From contig NC_054545.1 of the NCBI RefSeq assembly GCF_017654505.1, positions 13,735,047 to 13,799,046 on the forward strand: DNA of 64,000 nucleotides, in the 5' to 3' direction. Below, in pieces: positions 38,193 through 50,118 of this stretch (positions are counted from its first letter, which is position 1; each line of letters starts with the position of its first letter). Below the pieces are notes generated by a model. That model searched no databases and had not been told where the DNA came from. It saw only the letters and a program-made list of their open reading frames with translations. Position numbers and translations under genes: made by a program. This stretch comes from Polyodon spathula (lineage: Eukaryota > Chordata > Actinopteri > Acipenseriformes > Polyodontidae).

Positions 38193-39939
38193 TGTTGCCA
38201 GAACTGGAGTTGTGGAACAGTGTAGGGGTGGCCTGATAGCTGCCTGGGTGTCTCAGGGCTGCTTCGGTTGAGCTCGCTCACAAGGGGCCTGGCCAGCGCC
38301 ACGAGCGACCTGTCACCTCCTCTAGGGTGCCATTCTACGCGCCGCGGTCTAGAAAATGGAGGCTGACCTCGCGCTGCTGCAGCTGACGGAGGTGTTTTAG
38401 CACCCCGCGGCCACGGTAGGTGCTGTGGTGGTGTCTTTCGCCACTGATGTTCCTGCTGGTGCTTAGGCTGAAAGGGCTTATGCGGCCACATCTTTGCCAT
38501 TCGCTGGGAAGCCTCCCAGGCTTTAGCAGAGTGCTGCAGCATCTCCTCCGTCGCTGGGCCAAACGTGTGCCCCAGTGTGATGGGGGCATTTAACAACGTC
38601 GCCTGCGAGAGCCAGAGCTGCCTTCTAGCGACCACTAGGGACGCAATACTCCTGCCCTGGGCCCGAGCATTTAGCTGAGCTATTTTGACCAGGAATTGGG
38701 CGATCAACGCCAATTCCGCCCTCAAGGACACCGAAAGGTGTTCAGGGAGGTCTTTTACCAGCTACGCCTGGTAGACTGACAGGAGGCTGGCCACGTTGGA
38801 CAGTCTGACTGCCTCTGTAGCCGCTGCATAGCCCTTTTTTAAATGAACCTTCGTGATCCTGCACTGTCGATTAGGACATACAGGATCCTTAGTTAGGCCC
38901 GAGAGGGTCGGTGTTTTGACCAGGGCCGCGAAGGTGACATTGACTGGTGGAAAAGACGCCAGTCCCGCCTCACTTGCTCCCAGCATGGCAAATGTGGAAG
39001 CTTTCCACGAGGTTGCCGGTGAAGAAGCTGGGGCCCCCCAGGTGGATTGCACCTCCTTAATAAAGTCCGGGAAGGTTGGAAGCATCCTGGGCTGCGGAGA
39101 TCGCACAGAGGGCGACTCAAACAGTGACCGCCGGGGTGGTTCTACGGCTGGCCACTCAACCCCTAGGTGGCGAGTTGCTCGTTCCACAAATGACCACAAG
39201 GGGTTGTTCGTGGGGTCGAGGGGTCGTTCACCTCCGATTCAATGTCCAGCTCAGAATTGTGAGAGGTTAGTTCGGCTTCCAAACTATCCTCCTCAGTGGG
39301 AGGCTCACTTTCCGACGCGTCTCTAGAGATCGCATCTGCATCCCAAGCCCCTTGGGGTTGCTGGATGATTGGGGCGGGCAGAGCCGGTTGGGCGGTTGTT
39401 AACTCGATCTGAGCGTCGGTGGTTTGCGGTGCCCTGTTAGTCAGTGACATGAGCAGCGATTGCTGACCCATCATCACCTCCATGAACTGGGACATCTTAG
39501 ATGGCGTCTGTCCCGGCAAGGGGAACTAGAGCGCCCCCCTATGACGGGGTGAAAAGAGGATGGGCCTTGGCGTCGGATAGGCGGGCTATGGAGAGCGTTC
39601 CCGAGCACGTCTATGCTCTGGAGATCTCTGACCAGCTGTAAGCTGGGAGGGGCTCCTCGATAGCTGCAATTTTCCTTGTGGTGTAGGTGGCAGAGGAGCA
39701 GACACCGTACAGGATGACTCAGAGGAAGGGGAGTGGCTCCCCACTGCTTTCCTCGCCCTCTGGCGAAGAGTGCACTGTTGGAAATTAGCACACAGCGAGC
39801 AAAACGATCTGTCTGCCAAGGCAGACGTGGCATGCTCTGGTCCCAGGCATGCCACACAGTCCTCGTGGGGGTCGCTCGCCGGCAATATAGCCTGGCAGGT
39901 GATGCAACGATGGAACCTAGACATTTTGGGATGCGTCAT
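38096..39939 (-). pseudogene. DIRS gag-like ORF pseudogene
   Basis: This first ORF would encode the particle or RNA-binding protein of the element. The start at 39939 (MTHPKMSRFHRC) leads into a Cys/His-rich region, CITCQ...HEDCVACLG..H, a zinc-binding pattern typical of DIRS-type first ORFs. The frame has a stop at 39586, resumes to 39163, shifts frame near 39163-39199, and continues through VNVTFAALVKTPTLSG to a TAG at 38762-38764. It resumes in the same frame to 38096, where the C-terminal part is Pro/Arg/Gln-rich. At least two stops and one frameshift show it is non-functional. Confidence 0.8.
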
Positions 39940-39954
39940 TGATTAATATGCCAA

Positions 39955-40720
39955 GAGTCGAGGTACGTGTACCGAGCGGCAAGGCGTTGGGTGTTAGGTG
40001 GCGAGTGTCGAGGTGCGTGCACCGAGCGTCGAGGCGTTAAAGCACTCACCGTCGAGCAAGGAGAATCGAGGTGCGTGTTATTAGTGCACCAAGAGTCAAG
40101 TGTCGAGGTGCGTGCGTCGACTGTTGAAGCACCGAGCGTCAAGGTGTGAGCACCGAGCGTCGAGGTGTTAGTGCACCTAAAGTCGAACGCAGGAGCGTCA
40201 AGTGTCAAAGTACATGCGCCGATCGTTGAAGCGCCTAGCGTCGAGGTGTGTGCACTGAGTGATGTCTTAATGCACCGAGCATCAATCGCGGGAGCGTCGA
40301 GCGTCGAGATGCGTGAGTCGAGCGTCGATCGCGGGAGCACCGAACATCAAGGTGCGTGCACCGAGCACCAATGTATTAATGCACCGAGCGTCGATCGTGG
40401 GAGCGTCGAGCGTCGAGATGCTTGCGTCGAGCATCGAGGCGTCGATGCGCCGAGCGTCGAATGCGGGAGTGTCGAGCGTCAAGGCGCGTGTGCCGAGCGT
40501 CGAAGCGTAGAGCGTCGAGCGCCGAAGCGCCGAGCGTTGAGGCGCTGAGCATCGAGGCGGCGAGCATCGAGGTGCCGAGCGTCGAGGTGCATGCACTGAG
40601 CGTCGATGCACCGAGTGTCGAGCCCCGAAGCGGCGAGCGGAGAGGTACGTGCACCAAGCCCCAAGTGCCTAAGCACTAAGCACAAAGTGCCGAAGCGCTG
40701 CTCCAAAGCGCCGCGGGTGG
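39955..40720. repeat. GC-rich tandem array in the DIRS leader
   Basis: About 765 bases are built from diverged short units around GCGTCGAGG, GCACCGAG and GTGCGTGCACCGAG. Higher-order periods occur, for example two blocks running from CGAGCGTCGATCGYGGGAGC at about 40320 and 40386. The array lies between the left terminal repeat and gag, on the 5' side of the coding region. Because the units have no stops in several phases, long open frames appear on both strands; these are artefacts. Confidence 0.9.
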
Positions 40721-41062
40721 TAGTTTTGAATAACTACGAGTAGCAGTCTAACTCCGGGTCTGGCGCGGGGCAAGACCGAGGCTGCAAGAAATGTGTGGCC
40801 TTACAGGCGCGCAACGTGTCCTCTAAATTCTATTCAATGCCTGTTAGGGAGAATAGACAGCACAAAAAAACCCAACGAAAATATATGTAAAAATATATAT
40901 ATAGATAATATAAGAATAAGGAAGACGAAGGTCCAACGCGGAAAGAACGCTATGCAGGAGCAAAGCGTGAAAGGAGATATATATATATATATAAAATGCT
41001 CGACAATCAGTGAAAATAAATCTCACAGAGAGAACTTATGTGCTCAGACTCCTACGAAGGCT

Positions 41063-41226
41063 GAAGGCAAAAGAGGATGAGAGTCTCCGCGCGCTGCGTA
41101 TTGTAAGCTCCCAGGGGGGCGGGCTTACACGTCAGCTCGTGCGGAGGCCTATCGGCAGCTTTGCTATAAAGCTCAGCCAATCCTACTGCTTGACGGCAAT
41201 GTCCCATATGTTGATGGTTATTTTCG
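41063..41226. repeat. DIRS left inverted terminal repeat
   Basis: Reverse complement of the right repeat at 35143-35310. Both carry the same GC-rich core and the CAACATATGGGA / CAACGTATGGGA variant at the outer side. Confidence 0.93.
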
Positions 41227-41240
41227 AATTGAAAGGGAAC

Positions 41241-44200
41241 TGGTAGATGAGCATTTGTTTATATTACAGATGGTAACAATTTAATGCAGGAAAAAATAAC
41301 TTGGAACCTTTTGTAGATCAGCGAGGCACTTTTAATTGTGGACTATCAATTAAGTTTCATGAAATGCAATCCTGTGGAGAATAAAATGGTTGCACATGGC
41401 TGTACAGCTGGTTTAGACTGAGATACAAGGAGGGTAATCAAATTGCCCTCAGGTTAATACAGTGAGTTTGCAGGGAAACTAAAAAGCACATTCCTCTGAC
41501 TTGCTAGTTCTAACCTCTAATCTCTAAAACACACTATTCTTGACACTACAACTATCAATATCAATGCAAACAAACGTCCTTGCCAGATACATTGGGGAAT
41601 CTTATGTCAGGAAGGGAAAAAGTTAAGAATATACAATTTTTTAAATGTGAACAGCTGCTTTAAAAAAACAAATAATTACATTCCTTTTTTTCCATTATAC
41701 AACTGTACATATAGTTGCATGTTTCACTTACTCTGGGTTGTTTGTTCGAAAGTGGATAACAAGAGAGAGAAAGTAGGGAGTAAATTTTAAAAAGAAAATA
41801 ACAAATGCTACTCATGAGGAGGACTTGCATGATACTTGTGAAATGTGCACCTATATGTGTATATACAGTTGTGCCGGGATTTAATTACTAATTAATTATT
41901 CACTTGAATCCCAGCACGTGAACTAATTTGTGCAATCCCCGGGCCCACATACTAATACACATTTTAGCTGCACATGCAATCCCCATGCCTAAATACAACT
42001 ATATAATTTAAAAGATCCTTATCCTGTGCATTTATACATATACCAACAATAACACCCTATATACAACAAAGGCCACAGTACCACATATTATGTCATATAG
42101 TGTTGCATTTGACTAATATGGTGCCTGCAATTTCTGGTTTTCCCTCAAATCTTACTTCACCTACCAGTCAGTCATAGGCCTCACTCAAGCAGAGACTGCC
42201 AGTTGTGCTAAAGTGTGTAGTGGCTTTGTCTAAACCACTAAACTAATTTCACTTGTCAGACCTCCAAAAGTGAAAGGAAGCAAAAGCCAATGACATTTCT
42301 TACTGTACTACCAATAACACCAAGAGTAACAAGATTTGGTATAACAATGGTCGAGATAAGTGCTCACATTACCATCAAGGTGTTGTTCATTAGTTTATTT
42401 TATTTACTGCTTCCCAGTTTTTATATTTCATACATACATTTTAAAGAACGGATGCAGCTGGACTCCCTTTGGATGATATTTAAGATATTTTTTTTAAAAA
42501 AGAGCATCAAGTATAAGTCTACTCTGGTTCAAACATTGGTGTTGACGGATCTCTGATGGTTCCACACTCAAGTAAAAATATCAAAGACTTGCACTTCCTT
42601 CATGGGGACAGTGCACATACCAGAACCTCAGGAAATTGACTTCTTATCTGCTCAGTAAACAGTAAAACAGTAATATAAGGCGTGTTACCTTTATTCAGAG
42701 TTTGAGTTATCTGTTCTTTGACACCTTTAAGATGTTGCAACCATGGGAAGGTTCTTTGCCATTCCTTAAAGATGACCTGGTGGTCCTTGTAGCAGATACA
42801 TTCAGGAACCCACGATTACTCACTTGGAACATGAAACCCAGTCCTTTTACTAAAATCCTACAGTCATTGCTCGACAAAAAAAGTTTTAGCCGACATACAA
42901 TTAGGCCCATTATTATTACTTTTCACAGTAAACAACTTTCTATATTCCACTGTTCGGCTACACATGTTACTCTGAGCCCATAACTAAAGATGAAATAATG
43001 CTTACATTATTGCTGTAATCTTTTATTTTTTTTCTTTATGAAAGCAACATCTGGTTTGTGTACAAAAGCCTAAACACTCATATTGCTCCTAATTGGAGCA
43101 GTAATTTCTTACAAATGGGAATGTGTCCCTGGCTGAATCTACATGAAACCATTATTGCTGCTAATGTGGGGCCTAACCCAGGCAGGCTAATCCCTGGTGG
43201 GGCTGCAGGTGTTGTAGTCCATGAGAATAATCTTTCTAGTTTGGTGATCACTGTGCCATACGCAGAGCATTAGTTAAAACAGTAAAATACATAAAAACAC
43301 AGTTTATTCTCAGGAGTAAAATCTGAAATAGTGACATTTTGACAATTGAAATAATGACAAGTCCTTTTTTCACTGTTAAGCCAATTGGATACAGAATGGG
43401 TTTTATCATACATAAACAATGTTGGAAATAGCCGCAAACCAATGGGGAACCCTGTTGGTGTCACCAAACCAATAAGTGAAAAATAAGCTTTTGACAGAGA
43501 TGAAATACCTGTTATCTAATAACAAATACAGATTAAAAAAACAACAAATTAGACTAGTATTTTTTTTTTAAATGTTTAGAAAAAATGTAGAGATATCAGA
43601 AGGCAGTATTCCAACTTGAGCTAAATAGAGCTACAATGTGTAGTTTAGAATCACTTTGTCTATCGTTTTTTGTTTCAGTAATCAAAACCAAGTAACGCTA
43701 TGGCCTCAATGGAGCATTCGACTTTAAGTACAGCTGGTAGACCAGAGTGTAACCATTAAACTGTCTATCTGCAACACTCTGGATATAACTAATACAGTGT
43801 GGTATTTCTTACTGACATATTTCTTACATACATTAAGAGATATGTGTTGTAGGGGTATTGGCTATTTGTTCTAAGAACAGCGGGGGCATTCTGTTTTGAG
43901 AGTTTGCTTGAGAGCTTTGTTTCGTTATTGCTTTGTTTTGTCCTGAGTTTCCACCGTGTACAATGTTCAATTCTGGGGATTGGTATTATGATATTTTATT
44001 GTATTGTGTTACTTCGTTTTTAATTCCTTTTCAATCAAAAACAAGTTAAAGATTAGAATGTGTGGTTGCCTTTATAAATATGTGCCATATTAAAAGCATA
44101 ACAAAGTGTAATAAAATATAGTGAAAGCATGGTAAAGCATTGGCAAACACTGTAACGCCCAAAGAGGTATGGTAAAGCCTATTAAAAAAACATGGCAAAT

Positions 44201-45758
44201 CATGGTAAGCAACAATGAATGCATAGTTTAATTATTGGACAAGTTGTGAAAAGTTACTATGGTAAACTTTTCTAAAGGAACTTTGGCTAGGGGTTAGAGA
44301 AAAGGGTACTTATGTTAATAATTAATAATATTAATAATTCATAAAATGAATTTAAGGCAATGTTAAATTATATGTTTCCAGTAGCAACCTCTAAATTTTG
44401 TAAATTACATTGTTGTTTTTCCTGAAGAAAAAGTGATCAATTATCACAAAGGCTTTGTAGATGTTTTCAGTTTATTGTATAGATACTCCTGGAACATTTC
44501 TCACTAAAAAAATCTAGAAACTGTATTTCATACCCATGCCAACCTACTCTTCAAATGACTGTTTTCCCATTTTAGAAAAACACAACATGGTATAAAAAAT
44601 CTTTTAAAATACCAACATCCCCTTTGCCTGACCTTCACTCAATTTTCCTCTGCTCTAATAAGTACATGCTAAATCCCTAATGAAATTTGCATCTAAATCG
44701 GACTTCCAGAAGAAATCAGTTCTAAAAAATAAAAAAAATAAATAAATAAAAGTAATCTGATTTTTCATCATGTAAGACCTGATGAAACCCCAGCAAGATT
44801 TCCCAATTCCATTCTGACAGTCATAATGATGAGGACATCCTTTCCCACAACCACTGGATTGCTAGAGAGCAATGAGGACACGAGGCATAGCTTTCAAATT
44901 CAGTAGCAAAGCAAATGATTTTTCCTTTCATGATAAATGTGTGTGCTTTGCAGTGGTAATTTTGCAAAATTGTATGATGATTCCTCATGCTTTACCAAGC
45001 TTCTGTGATGCTTGGCTAAGATTTCATATGCTATGTTACTATTTACAAAGCTTTTACCATATGTGAAAACTCATACAATATATTATTGCATTTGCAGATA
45101 TTAATTAGACATGACAAGTCTGCAAGATGCTTAAACTGATCTGGGGTTACAGCAAGTCATTTTGCAATGATTATTCTAGTGAAACATCAGTCATTTAAGC
45201 AGTGTTGGAGATGGAAACACTGACCAATCAAGAGGCTACTACCAGCCCCTTATCAAAGTCTGTCTGAAAGGTCGTTCTTGTAGTGAAGTGACTATACAAA
45301 TTTGGCTCTTGGATATTGCTAATTGTTATGTTAGCCTAGTATAAAAATTGTAATTATTTTGACAACTGCATTTCATTTTGTGAAAATTTACTACAATTTT
45401 ACATACGCAGTCTTACTGTATGAGATCACAAATTTCAAAAGTTGTCATTTAATCACTTTCTAAATCACTTTCTGGGTTGATATATTAATTTGGTCTTTTT
45501 CAGAAAACTAGTGAGAGCCACCTGCAAATAAATGTATTTTTTCACACAAAGGGGTGTATTTGAACAACCAAGCAAGCTGTCCCTTAAAAGTACTTTTAGT
45601 TCACAACATTTAAACATGTTAAAACAGTTTAAAGTCCTGTGTGACAATATAGACCTGTGTGTTCTTTATTGCTTGAATTTATTACAAGTCTCTATATGAT
45701 TTCTGGGTGTCTGGCTGTGTGCGAGGTTAATATTTTCAAATGTAAGAAACAGTACTGT
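41241..45758. other. unannotated AT-rich DNA
   Basis: About 4.5 kb after the DIRS element with no recognisable gene. Frames at 42290 and 42702 are 88-93 codons, without domain signatures or splice context. Confidence 0.5.
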
Positions 45759-46287
45759 AGATGTGTGGCTAGTGTTGGTGTGATTTGTATGTGGGAATGG
45801 GTTTATTGTGTGTCGTTCTGGAGTTGATTTGTTTGATTGAATTATTGTTTATAGATGGGCACTTGATTGCACTTGATTGAGACGTGCTGCCTGCTAGGCT
45901 TGGTTGAGGGGAAGGGCAGCAATTGATTGGCTGTGCCGGTCCTCAATCAGCAGGTGGGCGGGTCTTGACCGAGTGTCCGTCAGTTTAAAAACATCCGCGA
46001 GAGATAGCGCAGAGCTGCTGCAAGGCCTGCCGTTTTCGTGGCACCTTTGATTTATAGTTTGCTGTATTGTGTTTTATTTTACACTTTTTGTACAGCTTGC
46101 TGTAATAGTCCTCTTTGCGTTACCATAGCTGGCAACTTCACATGACCAACTTCACTTTCGTTTTCTGTTTGTTAATAAAACCTGCGCACCTATGTCGGCG
46201 TTTCAACTTCACCTCCATGTGTCTCTCCGTATGCTTGAACAGCAGCTAACCACACACATGACACGAGCAAGACCCTGTCACAAGATG
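45759..46287 (+). mobile_element. solo LTR, family E, with AGATG target duplication
   Basis: The LTR is 45764-46282 (519 bp), starting TGTGGCTAG and ending CCTGTCACA, with a perfect 5-bp duplication AGATG (45759-45763 and 46283-46287). The promoter half is GC-richer (CTCAATCAGCAGGTGGGCGG) and has a TTTAAAAAC box at about 45985. AATAAA at about 46175-46180 marks the likely polyadenylation signal and sets plus orientation. There is no internal coding region, so it is a solo LTR. Confidence 0.87.
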
Positions 46288-49200
46288 GTAAATGGAAAGG
46301 TGAGCCCCACTTATCACATAAACAGGTTACCAAAATCATGTCGAGAAACAGGCCAATGCCAAAAACTTCAGCTTTTGAAAATATTTAAAAGTTTTAGGAA
46401 CACTCTGATACCTTGACTAAGCCACTAGAAAAAACACTTAGGACTATTAGAGAACAAAATCACTCACAAATATTTACCAACATGGGAAGAGAACAAGTAT
46501 ACTGAACCTTTCAATGTTTATAGAATGTAAAATCGCTGTGGAAAATTCCCCCTGGTCCTCAATGAACATCAGGCTAATATCTGAATGAATATATTTTAGG
46601 CACTACAATGCAAGAATGGTGTTCTACATTCAAGCCACTGCAAACCCCTTTTTCTTCATACCATCCCAGCAGGGTAAACAAGACAACCAATGCATACAAA
46701 GGCAGGATAAAAGCAATGAGCCTTGGGCTCTGCAAACCTTGTTTTGCAGTTTTCTACATTAGGAAAAAAGTTAGCAGAATTGCCAATGAGAACTGGCACA
46801 GATGTCAGGAGAGTCATATGACCAACCCTTTGAAAACCCATAGCCGACCAGGTGTATGGCTGCCTTAGTGAATGTAAATCAATCATAAAGACCAGACTCA
46901 CAGATCAGTGCATACAAAACATGATTGATTGCACATAAATCCTACATGACTGGTTAATTATTTAAGAAAAGAGTGTAATAGTCCATATAATGGCCCTGAC
47001 TCAGAGCTGGTCCATATTTGAATACATGTGTTTTAACTGGTCGTATTCCAAGTAGGTTTCAACCAGATTTGATGTGCTGTGCGATCAGAATTAAACAAAA
47101 AAGGCCCATTCCTTAAATGTGAATTTCAGCAAAATGCAATGCAGTAGTCAATCAAATGGCAGCTTTCTGTTTGATGCAATTCGGACTCAAAGGGTGAACA
47201 TTATTAGTTGTTCAAGTCTAAAGCGACATGGCCAGTGACATAACTTAATGCTACATTTTCAGAAAATGGGTCAGTGATTGCCAAGAATTAACATTAAATA
47301 AATGCTGTGCAAAAAGTTTACCTCCTTCATGTGTAGAAGTTTAAGATTGAACCTGGAGTGTTGATCAGAGTAGATGTAAAACACTGTATGAACTCGGGAA
47401 ATCACTTTAATACATGTTGGACTGGATATTGAAACCCCTCTTTTTGAGAAACCACCAAGTCTATTTTTAACAATTTCCATGTGGGTTTTGCTTGACAGAA
47501 TTAAGAAAAACAAATATCTGTCTTACCCTTTGTAAGCAACAATCCAACAACAAACCTTGGGCCGTAATCCATCACAGCAGTAACATATAACCTTGGTATT
47601 TACGGTCGTATGAGTCTCTCTAATATCATTATAGATTATTCAGTAAAGTTCGCCATAGTAATTTATTGCAGTTTATGGCTGAATAAATTGTTTGACCCCT
47701 GCACAGAGGAAAATCATGGTCTTTGGGGACTGTGTTGAAGATGCCACACGGTCTCTCAGGTTTCTATCACAAACATCTCACTCTCAGCCCTCGTCCTGTG
47801 GGATTAGGGTACAGACATCAAGAACACAGCTGGATAGCCTATTGATTTTATCACTTGAAGAAAATTACCATAACCAGTGTGAATTCTGCATTTTTGTCAC
47901 CCCCCAATTTAACCGTTGATTCAAGCCAAGTGTTAATACAATTTCTTTTTGAGCACCTGCCTCAGTGACATCAAAAAAGGTTTCGTTTTTCTTTTTGAGT
48001 TTCTTATTTATTGATGAATTTTACAAATCTCTCTATCTTGTTGAGGTGATTTACAGTGTTTGTTAAAATTCATTCCAAAAGCTTTGTATTTAATAGCTTA
48101 TGAGAAATTGCATAATTCAAGCTTTAAAATATGAAAACCATTGTACACCTGGGGTATTCACAGCACAGATTTGTGGTATGACCGGCATAAGAAATCAGAG
48201 GAATGGGCAATATGTACAGTATTTCTTATTTTGTGTAAATTATATACAGGATAAGACTATCATTTTTTTGTGGTTTACACCTCTACAGTAGCCTTTACTG
48301 TTTATGTATGTGCCCATTCATTTATATAGTGTACGTCACCTGAATGGGTGCATTTATGGTACAACTGAATAGTAAAATGCAAGTTTCTATCTTTCTTTAT
48401 GAAGCACACTTTTAGCTTTATGTACTATACATGTTTTATTTTTATTTTTTTGTATATAGCAACACTATTCATCCATGACTGTACTGGTTTGGCAAAACTA
48501 TACATACTGTAGATTGTAATACATTGTTGACAGAAAGTAGGAGTTGATATAAAGAAACATGTTCCTTTTTTCTCCCTGTTGCAATGGTTGCAACAAAAAA
48601 CTTGAGTTATGAAAGCTGTAGAAAAGCAAAAGGTTATCCTAAACTGGCTTTCCAGCAGATGTCACTTTTAGAAATTATTTTAACAGCTCAAACTGCTGTG
48701 TTATTTATAACTTAACAAAAAGTATAATTTCAGTTGCCCCCCTGAGCAGTTAGATTAATTGTATACTGTGTTGGGGGGGTGGGGGGTTATATTAGAATTG
48801 AAATTGAAAATATCTCCAGTTTGACCGGACAAATATTCCATCTTTTTGCTAGGAGTTTTGTGAAAATTATTCAAGCTCTCTCTTGGGAAGAAACCTGAAA
48901 TGCCACCCAATTTAAACAGAATGTTACATCTAACATAATGCATTCAATGATAATGCAGAGACACCATAACTTAAATGCAATCGTTCTGAAATTAACCTTT
49001 TCAGTACATTTCCAAAATTATCACATACCAGCTACAAACAACACATATGGAATAATCAAGTAGCAGCTTCTGGTTGTCGAGAGAATATTTACACACCAGT
49101 TAGCCAGGGTTAGTTACTGCTGATCAAGTGTATTTTTTCCCCAATTGGCGCAGCTCAATTATTTAATTTATGCACTGGTTTGGATGCTAGTCTACAGTTC

Positions 49201-49449
49201 CTTCTATCTGTGGTCTTTTAGAAAGGACAGGTATTCCGGCTAAAGGAGTTGGCACAGTGGAGTCTATGGAACTTTAATAATGAAACAGACATGTGCTGTG
49301 CTTGAAATGAACTATGGCACATACATTCTGTCTAATTCAATTGTGATGCACATTTCAATCCAGGGCTCTAGTAAAACTGCTACATTTACACATTTAACAA
49401 TCTAACTACATAATTGAGGATATATGTACATAGTTTGTGTTGGATTTGT
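46288..49449. other. unannotated AT-rich DNA
   Basis: No gene or element end was recognised. A G-rich run lies at about 48770-48787. Confidence 0.5.
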
Positions 49450-50118
49450 GCTGCTGCAACATCGATAATGGATAATTGCAAAGCATATGACATGGTTTAT
49501 TTAGATTTCCAGAAAGCTTTTGACAAAGTCCCACACAAAAGATTAATTCTCAAACTGAACGCAGTTGGGATTCAAGGAAACACATGTACATGGATTAGGG
49601 AGTGGTTAACATGTAGAAAACAGAAAGTACTTATTAGAGGAAAAACCTCAGAATGGAGTGTGGTAACCAGTGGTGTACCACAGGGATCAGTATTAGGTCC
49701 TCTGCTATTCCTAATCTACATTAATGATTTAGATTCTGGTATAGTAAACAAACTTGTTAAATTTGCAGACGACACAAAAGTAGGAGTGGCAAACACTGTT
49801 GCAGCAGCAAAGGTCATTCAAAATGATCTAGACAAGATTCAGAACTGGGCAGACACATGGCAAATGACATTTAATAGAGAAAAGTGTAAGGTACTGCACA
49901 CAGGAAATAAAAATGTACATTATAAATATCATATGGGAGATACTGAAATTGGAGAAGGAATCTATGAAAAAGACCTAGGAGTTTTTGTTGACTCAGAAAT
50001 GTCTGCATCTAGACAATGTGGGGAAGCTATAAAAAAGGCTAACAAGATGCTTGGATACATTGTGAAAAGTGTTGAATTAAGAATCTTATGTTCTTATTAT
50101 AGTTATGAGGGGCAGTAG
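49450..50118 (+). pseudogene. CR1-like LINE reverse transcriptase fragment
   Basis: An open frame of about 220 residues carries the palm of a Jockey-superfamily non-LTR reverse transcriptase. In order: VYLDFQKAFDKVPHKRL (first catalytic Asp), SGVPQGSVLGPLLFLIYIND, KFADDTKVG (the ADD catalytic pair), then DLDKIQNWADTWQMTFN and EKCKVLHTGN of the later RT blocks. It ends near 50118 in AT-rich sequence. The endonuclease domain, the RT fingers upstream and the C-terminal domain and 3' tail are missing, so this is a truncated insertion. The frame is uninterrupted over the RT blocks, which suggests limited decay. The CR1 versus L2 assignment rests on motif style only. The true homology begins around 49450; the first ~15 codons of the frame are flanking sequence. 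Confidence 0.88.

Larger units (their letters stand above)
35104..41240 (-). mobile_element. DIRS-1-like tyrosine-recombinase retrotransposon, full-length, inactive
   Basis: This 6.1-kb minus-strand element has every architectural part of the DIRS-1 class. Inverted terminal repeats lie at 41063-41226 and 35143-35310. An internal complementary region at about 35343-35433 matches, in joined form, the outer parts of both ends. Order on the minus strand is left repeat, GC-rich tandem array, gag, RT/RNase H, tyrosine recombinase, internal complementary region, right repeat. The plus-strand ends both carry AAC (35104-35106 and 41238-41240), so the minus-strand element runs from GTT to GTT. Replication of this class passes through a circular intermediate integrated by the recombinase. 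Base composition is far more GC- and CpG-rich than the flanks. All three coding regions contain stops or frameshifts, so this copy is dead; several breaks look like TGG to TAG or TGA changes. Confidence 0.93.

Noticed and set aside
39967..40679. Long overlapping open frames on both strands rich in Ser, Arg, Ala and Asp
   Set aside because: They come from the stop-poor tandem array in the DIRS leader; similar frames exist in several phases on both strands.
39955..40720. CRISPR-like spacing of short repeats
   Set aside because: Units are contiguous and diverged with no unique spacers of constant length, and the context is a eukaryotic retrotransposon.
43850..44080. T-rich block with a promoter-like look, possible LTR
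   Set aside because: No TG...CA ends with flanking duplication could be found.
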